This document shows positions 24,591-36,332 of a DNA stretch of 64,000 bases, piece after piece (positions within the stretch are counted from its first letter, which is position 1; every line of letters starts with the position of its first letter). The notes under the pieces are model-generated. The model was not told where the DNA came from. It saw only the letters and a list, made by a program, of their open reading frames with translations, and did no database searches. Origin of the DNA: Lunularia cruciata. Its lineage: Eukaryota; Streptophyta; Marchantiopsida; Lunulariales; Lunulariaceae. The stretch covers positions 57,541,001 to 57,605,000 of the forward strand of contig OX419758.1 in the NCBI GenBank assembly GCA_948567375.1, read 5' to 3'. Position numbers and translations under genes: made by a program.

Positions 24591-25798
24591 CTAGCTAGGA
24601 CATGGGTTTCTACTCAACCCATTTGCATCACGGTTCACCACTCTAGGTCTATGCATAACCATGAAATTATACTCTTGTAAAATCAGAGCCCATCGTGCAA
24701 GCTTCCTTGAAAGCTTGTCGGACTCCATCAACCACTTCATTGTCTGATGATAAGTGATGAGAGTGAGAAGGTTACCAAATAGGTAACATAAAAAATATGC
24801 TACCATCCAAACTGCTGCCAAGCACTTTCTCTCATATGAACTATACTTCATCTCTGCTAAATTGTTGGAGCAACTAGCATTAGGCCACCACAAACTCCTT
24901 CTCCTCATCATCATGTTGGGTGAGCAAAGCTCCAAGCCCCAAACATACTCCAATCAGTATGAACCTGAAATGGTCATCCTTTAATCGGTCTTCTCAATAT
25001 AGAAGCAGATGTCAACCTCTCCTTGAGCTCTACAAAAGCTCTCTCTTGCTCATCTCTCCAACACCACTCTTGTATAAGCTTAGTCAACTTCGTCAAGGCC
25101 TTGGTAACGGCTCTAAATCCTCTAACATAGTGGCGATAGAAGTTTGCCAACCCAAGGAATGCTTGCACTCTGCTCACATCTGTAGGCCAAGGAATATGTG
25201 CAATAGCCTCCACCTTGGTCTATTGAACACCAAGTCCTCCAGGGTAGATAGTGTGACCCAAATACTCAACTTGCTCATGGAAGAACCTACACTTCCCAAG
25301 ATGTAATTTGAGTCCATGAGATCTCAACCTCTCAAACACCTCCAACAACTATCTCTCATGCTCCTCCACAATAGTGATGTAGACCAAAATGTCATCAATA
25401 TATCACCAAGCAAAATCCAATCCAACTAAGATCCTATCCATGACCCTCTGGAACTCAGTGGGAGCATTCTTTAACCCAAATGGTAAGAACCTCCACTGAT
25501 ATAACACATCCTTGCCGTGAGAATCAATAGCCCAAAATGTTGTCTTGGACTTATCTTCCTCCCTAATCAGCAATTGATGATATCACACTCGAAGATCCAA
25601 AGTACTGAAGACCTTTGCATGCCCAATTGGATCACAAATCTCCTCCGGTGTAGGCATGGCATACTGATCAGCCCTAGTCTGTTGGTTGATAGGACAATAA
25701 TCTCCATACATCTGCCTATCTGTGTAGTTGCCATGCATATCCTTCTTGGCTGGCATCAATGTTGTTGATGCATATTCTCCATGAGAAATCTCCACCAA
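24591..25798 (-). pseudogene. Gypsy reverse transcriptase and RNase H, degenerate
   Basis: Read leftwards. The RT N-terminal part is at 25798-25583 ('HGEYASTTLMPAKKD', 'DYCPINQQTR', 'VFSTLDLR'). The palm follows in broken frames; the catalytic pair is seen as 'IDDILV'-like sequence near 25400. 'AFLGLANFYRHYV' is at 25213-24974. RNase H is at 24953-24591 ('KYSSYERKCLAAVW', 'YLFGN', 'RKLARWALILQEY', 'NRDANGLSRNP'). Stops and frameshifts divide the pieces. Upstream of the RT is 'PYRYSDMEKTLI', the usual lead-in of this family. Confidence 0.88.
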
Positions 25799-26429
25799 AC
25801 CAGACTCAACAAGGTCAATATCCGGCTCTAAATCAATGTCTTCTCCATGTCACTATAGCGATAAGGACGTCAAAAAATTGGAGTATTGCTAGTAAGCTCA
25901 ATCTATATACTAGGTCCTTTTAGAGCACCCAAATCTTTCATATTGAAGGCAAAAAAACTTGTGTAGCTCCTCAAGAACCTCCAAACACTCTATCTTTCCT
26001 CTCCACTAAGCTTGGGTCCAAGATCTGGTTCCCAAGTATCCTCTGTAACTATAGTAAGTGTGGAAGACATAATGACTGGCTGCTACAATAGGCCCTTGGG
26101 AGCAATAGTGTCATGCCTCCGACCACTAGATGTCCCAACCCCTGTGTGAAAAACTCCCTCCACTTTGGCTGCAAGCTCCACATGTCCTCTAGTTGCATCT
26201 CAAGTGGACCAAGAGTGTAATGCAAGTAGCCCACACTCAGCTGGATGGACTCCAAGTAGACCACTCTCCCTAGTAGCTACTAGTTGTGTCCCAAGAATAC
26301 CATGTCCACTCGGTCCATCACTCCCAACATGTGCTTGAATCATCTTGATAGGCACAAGGCTCACAAGTGTCCGAGTGGTGATGTCTATCAAGTGCATCTT
26401 ACGTTGCTCTGCTAAGCCAAGGCTCACAA

Positions 26430-26992
26430 TCCAGGTCAAAAAATTTAGGTCCATAGCTTGACCTAACACCTGATGCTTGGATGCCTCTAACACTGCTAGA
26501 ATAGCAATAATACCGGTGTGAAAACCCATCGCCCACTCTCTCTCATCGGCGTTAGGCTCCACCGATTGCTATAAATGTGAGTCCCAAACAAGTCCAGGTC
26601 CTCCCCTCTCAAAAAGCATGAGAGCTTGGGAAACTCATAAGTGTGGGAAAAGTGGCTCGAGGTTGTCCAACTAGGTTCACCATTGCCATAGGTGACCTAT
26701 CAGCCACTACCACCATCTGAGACTGACACCCAACATCCAAGATGCCATCAACAAGGATATGGTCTAATTGTTGAATCCCATCATATGCACACTATAAAAC
26801 CTCTTTGGGTAAGTGGTTCATCCACCAAAGACGAAGACGATGAGCCCGTGATCCTACTTTAGCTGCATCCAACAATACAGAAGGTCCCATCCAAGAATGG
26901 ACCTGATGTGTACTCACCACTACTCTGGTGCGGGAATCACCCATCAAAGGAATGTTCTCCAAAAGGTAAGCTAGAGAAACGGATTGATGGAC
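26430..26992 (-). pseudogene. C-terminal half of a DNA cytosine methyltransferase domain in the gypsy element
   Basis: Read leftwards from 26992, the frame gives 'LLENIP' at about 26965-26948 (matches the ENV motif VI), 'VGSRAHRLRLWWMNHLP' at about 26857-26807 (resembles motif VIII of DNMT3, recalled as VSAAHRARYFWGNLP), and 'EREWAMGFHTG' with 'LGQAMDLN' near 26540-26430 (resembles the MGFP and LG(R/N)S motifs IX-X). The order and spacing fit a C5-methyltransferase of DNMT3/DRM type. Stops and a frameshift occur between 26800 and 26560. The N-terminal half with the PCQ catalytic loop and SAM motif is missing, because the sequence meets another element at about 27000. It is fused upstream of the RT on the same strand. 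Confidence 0.75.
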
Positions 26993-27004
26993 CTATAGAA
27001 GTTG

Positions 27005-28790
27005 TAGTATCCATAACACCTAAAACACACCAAAACGTGGATCATGGTAGGCACCAAATGAATTTACTTGCTTAGCTTATCAACAAACACTACAATGGTT
27101 GTATGGTCATGGTCCATCTTTGGTAAGGATATAATGAGGTCTAAGCTTACATGTTTCTAATGGGTAGATGGAATTGGTAGTGGTTGAAGTAGTCCACTTA
27201 GCTTTTGATTACTAGCTTTGTTGTGTTGGCAACTCTCATAAGGTTAGAGAAACTCTTTAACCTCTTGTGCCATGTTGGGCCACTACCATTGATGTTGTAG
27301 AGTATTCACGTTCTTGTCCACACCCATGTGAACAATGATTGGTACATCATGGGCTTCTTGAAGTTGCACAAGTCATAGATCACCCTTAGTTGGAACATAG
27401 ATCCGGTTCTCACATAACAAACGTCCCTCCTTGAAAAGGTGTTGTATTCCTTGTCATGTGCTACAAGACAATGTTGTACCAACTAAAAGAAGTGGTCTTT
27501 TTATAAAGTGGTACTAACATTGATTTGGAATTTTGAGTCAATTGATACTATTGTAGTTGATGTTGTTATGAAGGATGCAAGAAGAGTTTTCAAATTAGGT
27601 TGTTGTGACAAAGCATCAAGAAATAATATAGAACTTTTTTTTTTATTCAAGCTTGATGTCAAATGATTGTAGTTGCTCCTCCTATCTATGATATCTACTC
27701 TTCATGTGCTCCAAATTTAAGGTTTGCAACAAGGGTTTGTGATTGGTTTGCATAATCACTCATTTCCCTAAGAGATAATGGCACCAGAATTTTGTTACAT
27801 ACACCATTGCTAATTGTTCTTGATCACAAGTGGAATAATTCTTTTTTTTCTACATTTAGTCATCAAGATACAAAGGCTATGGGGTGCAATTCATCTAAGA
27901 ATGCTTGTTGCAACATAGCTCCAATTGCAAAGTTAAAAGTATCAAAATCAACCACACAATGTTGTTGAAGTTCACATGGATGGAGGATGGGTTATGAAGA
28001 CACCATATCCTTGAGCTTCTTAAATGCCTATTCTTACTTGGTATTCCATTCAAACCTTATTGTCTTCCCCAAGAGGTCAATTAATGATGCAACCACATGA
28101 GCAAAATAATGGATGAACCGTCAATAAAAACTCACCAATCATTGAATCCCTAACCTTCCACTGCATCCTTAGGAGTAGGCCAGTCATTAATGATCTTGAT
28201 TTTCTCTTCTCCCGTCTTGATCTAATTTGTTGAAACTTTATGGTCCAAGAAGATAACTTCATTTTGCCAAAAGGTGTGCTTGGACTTCTTGCAATAGAAC
28301 TTCCATTGGTGTAATATTCTCAAAACTTCTCAAATGTGTTTTTTTATTTTTATTTTGTCTTATTGTAAATCAAAATGTTATCCAAGAACACTACCATGCA
28401 TCAATCCAATAGCTCATCTAAAACCCAATGGATTCGATCCATGAAGACTACTATAGCATTAGTGAGCCCAAAAGGTAAAACCTTCCATTTGAAATGTCCA
28501 TACCTTGTACAAAAGGTAATCTTTTGTATATCTTCTCTAGCAAATAGAATCTTCTAATAGTTGCTTCAAAGATACAAATTTGAGAAGTATTGATCTCCAC
28601 TCAATTGATCCAACAAGTCATCATTTGACACAAGAGATATGCATTCTTCACATTCTGTTTATTGAGACAAAGTTAGTCAATATAGAAGCAAAGTGTTCCA
28701 TCCTTCTTTGGTACAAATAGTATTGGTGCTGCTCAAAGGAGTTGTACTATATCATATAGAATACTTCTTCAACAACTCATTCCATGTTGT
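27005..28790 (-). pseudogene. Second gypsy element (chromovirus-like) pol relic
   Basis: Different from the neighbouring element. Read leftwards: RT ('PKKDGT', 'PFGLTNA', and a catalytic box 'VFLDNILIYNK' where the usual second Asp is Asn, about 28340-28720); connection and RNase H ('EQLAMVYVTKFWCHYLLGK', 'NHKPLLQTLN', about 27660-27860); integrase zinc-binding region and core start ('CQHNKASNQKLSGLLQPLP', 'LDLIISLPK', 'IVVFVDKLSK', about 27060-27260). The integrase is cut off at about 27005 where the methyltransferase relic begins. Many stops. No chromodomain, LTR or gag is seen. Confidence 0.85.
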
Positions 28791-28833
28791 TCAAAGCTCT
28801 TTTAACTCTTTTACTCACTTCAGTGCTACATGG

Positions 28834-29040
28834 TATAATACTATTAGCTAGACAAATTATCTAGAGGTGAAAATTAACTTAGTAATATCTTTTAGGATAT
28901 TATACATGATGGTATAAGTAGATCAAATAGAAGTGTCACCAAAAGAGGACTTCCATTAATAGTGCAGAGGCCATAAACACCCAAAAAATTCAAATTTAAT
29001 TTTGGAGGTCTAAACAAAAGAATTAGACTTCAAAAAATAG
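28834..29040 (+). mobile_element. Fragment of the solo-LTR family
   Basis: About 200 bp related to the first part of the LTR at 13510-14250 (there on minus) and 61766-62100. Shared landmarks are 'tagctagaca', 'agatcaaatagaagtgtcacc' and 'ttttggaggtctaaac'. Only one unit of the internal duplication is present, and the 3' half is missing or unrecognisable. It follows directly on the chromovirus-like pol relic. Confidence 0.7.
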
Positions 29041-31839
29041 AAATTTTCATTTTCATTTTCCAAAAGATCAACAACATTGATATATGTACAAATCAACCAA
29101 ATAAAAAGGGAAAACAAATTCCTAGACTTGGATGTGGGATTCTAAACTAATATATTATAAGACTAGGTCAGATCCTAATATCTGTAACTGAAATTCTCTA
29201 AAACCTTGTATGCGTTGGAAGAATATCGGTGTACAAGAGGTTTTAACTAGGACCCTATCAAACCTCACAAGGATACAATTTAAGAGATAAAATGAAGTAA
29301 CTTCGGTAGTTTTAAGTAAGTTATAAATCGCAACTAAGTAGGCTAATCCCCCCAATGGTTCCAAAGGTCCAATAGTTCTAACTAGGCTAGGGCCCAATGG
29401 CTCTAACTAGGTTGTTGTAACTACGTTCACTTAACTAGGTGAAGAATATGGGTAGACAATGCACTGCACAGGAGGGGCATCTTCCTCTACTAATGCATTG
29501 GAAATAAGGAAACCCCATGGGTTCCTAACTAATTTCAACCCCCACTAATGAGGCTGAGCCCCCAACGGTCGTATTAGATTCACAAATATGGGTAGACAAT
29601 GTAATGAATAGGAGGGGCATCTTTCCTCTACAGATGTACTGCAAAAGTAGTGCAAAACAACGAGGTAACGGGTTGGACAGTACTGTTCAGAAGCTTAAAA
29701 TAAGGCTTTAAATTCAGATTTGCAACTCACTTGAGTGCCCACTGAAGACTCTCAACCGTACCCGACCAAAAAGAGATAATCAATTATGGTAGTTGGCAAA
29801 CGTTAAACGACAGCATATAGGGATGCCAATCTTTTTTATTGTATTTATATCATATGGATCACTACGAAGACACCCTTTTAGAATCGTTGTGCCCGCGCTC
29901 TCTATCCCATTTTGCACTTGCTTTTTCCCACTCCTTTTATTCTCCTTCGGGATGTACTATTAAACCTGTGGTCAACCTTCGAGGGACTTAATATCCGGTG
30001 AATTCATGCACCTGCTTCACCCCAAAGTGTGAAGCTCATATTTCAGATAAGGTATACTTACAAGACAGAAACTAGTTCTACAATCCAGACTGCTTTCTGG
30101 GCAAGCATGAGGAGAGATTAATTGTAAAAGCTTTGCTTGGTGGTTATTGTTTTCTCATTTTTGGGATGAAATGTCGTTGGACTCTTATAAGTTCGCGAAG
30201 AATCATATATATATATATATATATATATAATATCCAGATGTAGACTTGCTGTAATGAATGATATTTAAAAGGAGATAAAATATTTTATAGAAACTAATCA
30301 AGGACGACTAAAACATACATCTAATATTTCGTATAAAATATTATCAGCATGCGTATATATTATGAATACATGTGAATTCAAGAGAAAATCACCCTATCAT
30401 TGAGCGTGTATACTAATTTCCAGCGTTATAAAAACGAAATGAGTATACTCAAATCAACAAGTGCTTCCGTCCAAAGAACTAGAGCTCCTAAAGTATAGCT
30501 GAAAATCCTTCTAACTTTCATCAATAGTCTCTCTACTACGATCTCGTGAGAAATAGTATAAAGCATTCTCTTGTCGTATTGCATTTTTCATCCCTATGCT
30601 CTCTCCTCATGTAATTCAGGCATGTAATTCAGAAAGTAAAGTACGTAAAGGAAGTCCCCCCAGAACTAAACTCGACGACCGAATACTCCAAACTAGATGA
30701 CAGGATATTCCAGCTCACCATACTTTGGGGAGCCATCGAGTTATTAATCCGGTGTATCTTGGACAAGATAAGGAAGAAAGACTTCCATTCAGATAGACAG
30801 ATAAATCATTTCAAGAAGTACTCATTTCTTTTAACTTTAGACTAGACTCTTCTCGTCTTAAATCGACTCTTTCTAGTATGATATATTTTATGTTCCATAT
30901 CACGTGTTTAGTTCATTTTCATTTTCGAAGGAATAGCGAAAAGTTCACATCTTACGGTCATCAACCACCCAAAGCTTTATATATATAATCTTGTAGGAAA
31001 GTAGTACAAGGCATAAGCAAGCGCAAAAGGGAAAAATAGTCTGAGGTTCAATAGTCCCAAGCGGCCAAGGAAGATAGACCAAAACAAGGCTGGAAGGTCC
31101 AATAGGGGAAAAACTGCGGTAACAACAAACTCCAAAGAAACTAAGGAGAATGTAGTCTACTCTTGAAGTATATAGTAAAGATTCTCCAATGGTATATTTG
31201 GTGATTGGGGAGGGAGGTTGCTAGATGTGCTTACAGCAATTGCTGGGCACCCTTCAAACTTAATACTATCTTGAGATGCCTCTATCCCTACTGTTTGTCC
31301 CGGAGACAAGAACTATTGAACGTCGAAACAAGAAAACATGTATCCTGCAGTTTGCAGATAAGTCTATTTGGCCAACTATACCACTTAGCTTCGCAATGAA
31401 AATGTTCCTATAGATTGTCAATAGTTTGACTCATGAACCCCGGCAAGTTCTTCGGTACTCAGTATGCACTTACTTCAAAAAGCTTGTACTCGTCCGTGTT
31501 GTTCAGACACGTCATAGTCTTTCATACTTGGTATTGTCTCTAATAGACAGACCTCCAACAAAAATATCCACCATTATGGAGAAAATTGAGACGTCGACCT
31601 GCCCGTTGTCTTCTCTGAAACCTATAAAAAGGAAAAGACGAACCTCCATGTCCCGCAGCTAATCTGTATATATTACTGGAACCATCCGGCTCTACCTAAA
31701 ATTCTGAGGAAGTAAAACTTACCCTTCTCACTAGATAAAACTTACTTAATATTACATAGTTCCAAAACTTTGGCTACACCAGATTCAACTTAATTAGTTG
31801 TTAAAAAACATCTAAAACTATAAAAAACTAAAACTAAAA
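29041..31839. other. Repeat-rich intergenic DNA
   Basis: No gene seen. 29445-29512 and 29585-29650 are imperfect direct repeats, 140 bp apart ('aatatgggtagacaatg...aggaggggcatc'), probably from an LTR. A TA microsatellite lies at about 30206-30231. Other ORFs (29155-29397, 31205-31399, 31426-31662) are short and match nothing I know. Confidence 0.5.
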
Positions 31840-32223
31840 CTAAACTATAAAATGACTGTTAAATGTTGTCCATATGAGGATGGTTGAAAAAACAACGAGT
31901 GCACCTCTCCTATGCAAGCAACCTTTTGTTGCGTCCTTGGGTAGATTGTTGAAGTAATGATGTAGGCATCCAAACATCTCAATCACTAGAAGTATAAAGG
32001 TATCCAAGCATAGCCGGGATGTGTAGTATTCCTCATTGCCCCTAGAGGCAATGGTCACTATTGCTCTCACCTGTACACCTACACAGTAATGATGTAGGCA
32101 TCCAAACATCTCAATCACTAGAAGTATAAAGGTATCCAAGGATAGCCGGGGTGTGTAGTATTCCTCATTGCCCCTAGAGGCAATGGTCACTATTGCTCTC
32201 ACCTGTACACCTACACGTGTCAT
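31840..32223 (-). pseudogene. Relic ORF with an in-frame internal duplication
   Basis: A 127-residue frame whose central 44 residues occur twice ('VQVRAIVTIASRGNEEYYT' and 'FILLVIEMFGCLHHY'). The block looks like coding sequence because the 132-bp duplication keeps the frame. The 'EMFGCLHH' type of motif recalls the C-terminal domain of plant non-LTR retroelement proteins and may be related to the fragment at 44389-44667 ('LALELYGVMD'). That link is tentative. Confidence 0.4.
31953..32216. repeat. 132-bp tandem duplication
   Basis: Copies are 31953-32084 and 32085-32216, beginning 'agtaatgatgtaggcatcc'. Only two differences were seen ('agcatagccgggatg' versus 'aggatagccggggtg'). The unit length is a multiple of three and keeps the minus-strand frame open. 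Confidence 0.95.
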
Positions 32224-33284
32224 GACTCTGCTAGTAAAGTGTTTGTCACCATCACATCATGCAAGGTGCAATGACCATCCATGGAAGTAATAATATCCGC
32301 TCACACCCGAAGGATAGGTAATCCCAATAGATCCAACAATCATTCAATTTGAATCTGAGCCTATGTAGTTCGGATTATCTGAACCATTGTATCACAAATT
32401 GCATCATGGACTCTAGTGTGCTCTCCACCTATTGTACCTCATACAAAGTGTATGGTCTATATGTCATATGGAGAATCACATGTGCATTTGTCCAAAAGTA
32501 CTATGAAAGTTGGATGTGGTAAATCCAACCTCATTTATAGCATTACGTTAAACTCCTCCAAAATAAATCAGAAGTCATCAATCAACTCAAATCAGAAGGT
32601 TAGAGCTAGACTCCAATGCCTTTATCACCCGGAAGAGAGGATGCCTGTGTACAAATGCAATGCCTTTACTACCAGGAATAGAGGATGCTTGGAAACGTGT
32701 AAATGTACATATGCTTATGCTTGTAAGTATTATGGCCTATCCAAATCACGTCTGGGGGACTCATTTCTTTTATTCTTGTTGTTAGATACGAGTCACCATG
32801 TGATATAGTATCTTAAAAAATCTTCAACTTTGTAAAATCTAGGATTATTTCTTGAGATGACGTTTCTCGTTTTGCTCGATAGTATATAATCGTACAAGTG
32901 TTTTCCGCTTACAAATTTTGAAGTGTGCAGTATTATAATTGTGGAATCGTGCAATAGTTTTCCAGTATTTTTTCACTGTTTTACAGTATTTTATTTCCAG
33001 TAAAATATTTTTTAATTATCCAGTGGTCAACGTTCGTTAGCAGATTAATCTCAAGAAATATCAGTCGAAGAAGGAATTCAAAATATTTCATGGAAAAACT
33101 GATGTTTTTAGTTTCAGCTCGAGAGTTATCCTTTGCTTTTCTCGTCAGTATGGAAATTTATCTCCCCCATTTTCCCCCTCTCCTATTTGTAGAAGTGACT
33201 TTCTTCTTTCTTTGCAGCTCAGTATCAATTACCCAAATTCACTTTGATTTATTACCTGCACAGTAGAACTATAGGTTCAGTTCT
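32224..33284. other. Unassigned intergenic sequence
   Basis: A 130-residue frame at 32416-32808 (+) has no recognisable domain. The composition becomes AT-rich at 32800-33070. A C/T-rich stretch ending in 'tttctttgcag' at about 33208-33220 looks like a splice acceptor and could belong to the ORF that follows. No further feature is seen. Confidence 0.3.
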
Positions 33285-33533
33285 TTGGACCTTTGGTTAT
33301 GTATTATTAGCGCAGTGATTTTGCTAATTAAATATGAGCAGGAAGACTGGAGAAAATCCCAAGATTACAGATTTCATGCTCAGGCGCAGGCGCATGTGCT
33401 TCAACTGAATCGTTTAGGACAGCAGTTGGAGGAAGAAATTGCGTCAGCAGAGGGAGTCAATCATTTGTCGCTGGGAAATCATTCATTTTTACAGTCCGAG
33501 TACAGCCCGAGTACAGTCCTCTACCAGTTCTAA
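33285..33533 (+). other. Small ORF with a membrane-anchor-like N-terminus
   Basis: Encodes 82 residues: a hydrophobic start ('LWLCIISAVILLI', about residues 3-15), then a polar Gln/Glu-rich helix ('HAQAQAHVLQLNRLGQQLEEE'-type, about 30-53) likely to form a coiled coil. A splice-acceptor-like site lies just upstream. It could be one exon of a small membrane protein or a chance frame. I do not recognise the family. Confidence 0.25.
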
Positions 33534-35499
33534 TGTACTGTGATTCGCAAAACTTGTCAGGAAGATGCCGATTCGAAGGCCTGAAAGTGGAAGTAATGAA
33601 CTTGAATCCACTCAATGGGTACTGTGCACTAGCTCTTTATATGTAGGCTTCACGAATTCTCACTTTCCAGATTCGCCCACTTTGAGGAAGCAAGAGATTC
33701 GCTCAGTACACCTGATTACTGAGTCCCTCACTCTTCCTCACCCAAGTTCACTGGACCTCGAAATTCTAGAACGTCAGACACCCTACGAACGAAAGATGGA
33801 CATCGCACACAGCTGCTTTAGATTGTAGAAGCTTTTGAGAATGTCAGATCCGTGAGTGTATGTGTCAGAAGAGTGACGCCGTACGGAGTCTACAGTTCCT
33901 TTGAAAACACCAACAACAATCGAACGAGCATCTTGTCTGGACCGAGTATGTGTGAGACACCTACTGCGTGAGCGAATGGCCAAGTCTAATGTTCCTGATA
34001 AGGCCCTTCTTCTGTATAGAGGCGTAGAAAGAATGAGGTTTCAACAAAGTAAGATTTTCATGGAGTCAACAAGCAACAGTGACGAATATGGTGGTTGACA
34101 GATTGGACAGCTCCAATCACGATCGACTACCTTCTTGTGGTCGAAGTTGAATCTGGTGCACTCGAGTAAGTGAAAAATATGACCTCAAAAAATTCAACAA
34201 CTTACGGGCCTCGTACAATGTTGGGAACTTCGAGAAGAATGTTGAAAAGGAGAGAACGTTGTCTCTCGGCATATAGCTAGGCAGCTAGCCGAGCTATGGA
34301 CCTGCTAAGTTCAACCTGGTGGAGGTCCTGCTCTCTCTAAGGATGTTGAATGCCGTCCATGAGGAAGTCTGATCAAGGGAGAGTCTCGTAGGCGCTTGCG
34401 ACAAGTGACTTTCTCTGCACCTGTACTTGCAGAAAGCCTCTTCCTCAAGTACCTCCTCAAGTTTACCAAGCTTTCCAGTAGTAGGTAAGAATACTGTGTC
34501 GACAATAGAACACAGAAATGACTACCGTAGTAGCACCTAGAACAATTATTAGGTGAAAAAGGTGAGCTTGACTGAAGACGGATGTCATTCCGCAGCGGTG
34601 GAACGCATGCGAATTCCGAAATTCGGGCGGAATCTTTTGAGGTTACTTGCCGAAGAGGGTCCTGCAGTTGAGAATGGCTTTGAAGGGAAAGAGTTGGACA
34701 CGGTAAAGTTTTGTCACAAGGGCTGCGCAGCTGCTACTTGTCATTGACCTGGGCGCACTCAAAACAAAGGACCCACCCAACCGACTCCCCAGGATTCCAT
34801 ACCATCTTCTCCCAGTCTCAGAACTTCCCACCAGCTCGCCGCCTTCGTCAGCCTTCATATACCACGAAAAACAAATCATCAAGGCCCGCGCTACTTTCGT
34901 AATGCTGGCCAATACTCTCCCAGCCCATCCAATATTTTAAAGCTTCCTCGTGTTTGTGGGAAACCTAGATCGACTACACTGAAACATTCAATTGTTTATT
35001 GACTGAGCTGCTGATGAGTCATAGCTTAGTTAACTTTGGGAGTCCGAAATCAGTTTAGAGCAACCAGGAGCGACAAGATTCCTGACGACCAGTGGTACGT
35101 CTTTCCTAGTTTGGTCAAGTAGAGGGGAAAAGGATTCTCGGGCAGGACATTACGCAGCTGATATTTTGGGAAAGTTTCCTGGCCACACTTCTGGAGTTTT
35201 TCCCTCCATGAAAGGCTGGGGGGACACTTCTTACGATCATCTGGGGTTTTCATTGCTGTGCCCTTCCTATACACGAGGATCAAGGCTGACAGTGTGGAAA
35301 CTATTGTTGCTGGACTAGCGTTGTGCTGGAGGATTCTGCGACCGCGCCAAAGGTTCTGGAACTATTAGAGATGCTACTATTAGCGAGCAATCATGACGTA
35401 AAGGAGGTTCAGTGACAGCCGCGGGAACTGAAGAAGGTACGCCCATGCACAATTCCGTATGTTTGTACTGTAGATGTTCGGAGGCGAGTCAATTGTGAT
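33534..35499. other. Balanced-GC sequence without a recognisable gene
   Basis: GC content here is closer to that of genes than to the AT-rich spacers, and several ORFs of 60-90 codons occur on both strands (33565-33828, 34553-34747, 34643-34912, 35050-35283). None shows a known domain. It may be decayed genic sequence or non-coding transcript. Confidence 0.3.
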
Positions 35500-36075
35500 G
35501 ATTGAATTTAGAGGCAGCTCGAGAGAGTGGTAGTCACCGACTGATGAAGGACCTTACGGAAAGTTGTCGGTTGCAAATGTTGATCCGAGGTTTGACGCAG
35601 CTCCAGAGAATGGTAGTTTTTGTGATTGATGGAAGCATTTACTCTACTGCGATGCCCTAGTTGATTAGTTGATCAGAGGTATGGTCCAGAGAGTGGTGGT
35701 CATCATGACTGATGCGGGACCTCGATCCAAATTTGGGTCGGAAATTTAGTGCCTAGTTGATCAAACGTACTGTACGAAAGAGCTTCGTAGGGTGATAGGC
35801 TTCGTGACTGATGAGGGACCTTATTCCGGTATTCGATTCGCAAATTTAGTGTGTAGGTGATCAGACGTACGAGGGAGTTCCGGAGAGTGGTAAGCTTCGT
35901 GACTGATGAAGGACCTCATCCGAAATTTTGGATTGCGAAGTTCGTGCTTTAGTTTAAGCAGACGTATGAGGCGGCCCAAGGGAGTACAGTGGTAGCTATT
36001 GTGATTGATGAAGGACCTTATGCTCCAATCTGTGAATTGCAAAGATGGTGCTCTAGTGTCGATCAGAGATATGAG
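35500..36075. repeat. Degenerate tandem array, about six units of 83-102 bp
   Basis: A core 'gactgatgaaggacct' (with variants) recurs at 35539, 35624, 35707, 35806, 35901 and 36003. Each is preceded by 'gagagtggtag'-like sequence and followed by 'tgatcagacgtac'-like sequence. Units are diverged and vary in length, so the array is old. No long open frame covers it. It ends about 260 bp before the tRNA-Ala-like gene. Confidence 0.8.
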
Positions 36076-36332
36076 ACAAGCACCGAATCTGAAAGTTCGG
36101 GGTCTGAGATTAAATCGAAATAGTTTCTGAGCCGCGGCTGCTGGACGAGTGTGGGTTTCTGGCAACATCGACGCCATGAACAGCGGTCTATGAGTTCCTC
36201 GAGCGGTTTCAGGTGGGAACTAGGTAGGCACCTTCTGAGAGCCTACTGGGATTTTGATTTCGCTTCGGGTACGCCATTGCACTCTGTTTGAACTTTTAAA
36301 TAATATATCTAATGATAGAGGAGGCATTGCAA

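Noticed and set aside
24920-25768. Plus-strand ORFs of 83-128 residues
   Set aside because: They lie opposite the RT and RNase H of the minus-strand gypsy element and show no domain of their own.
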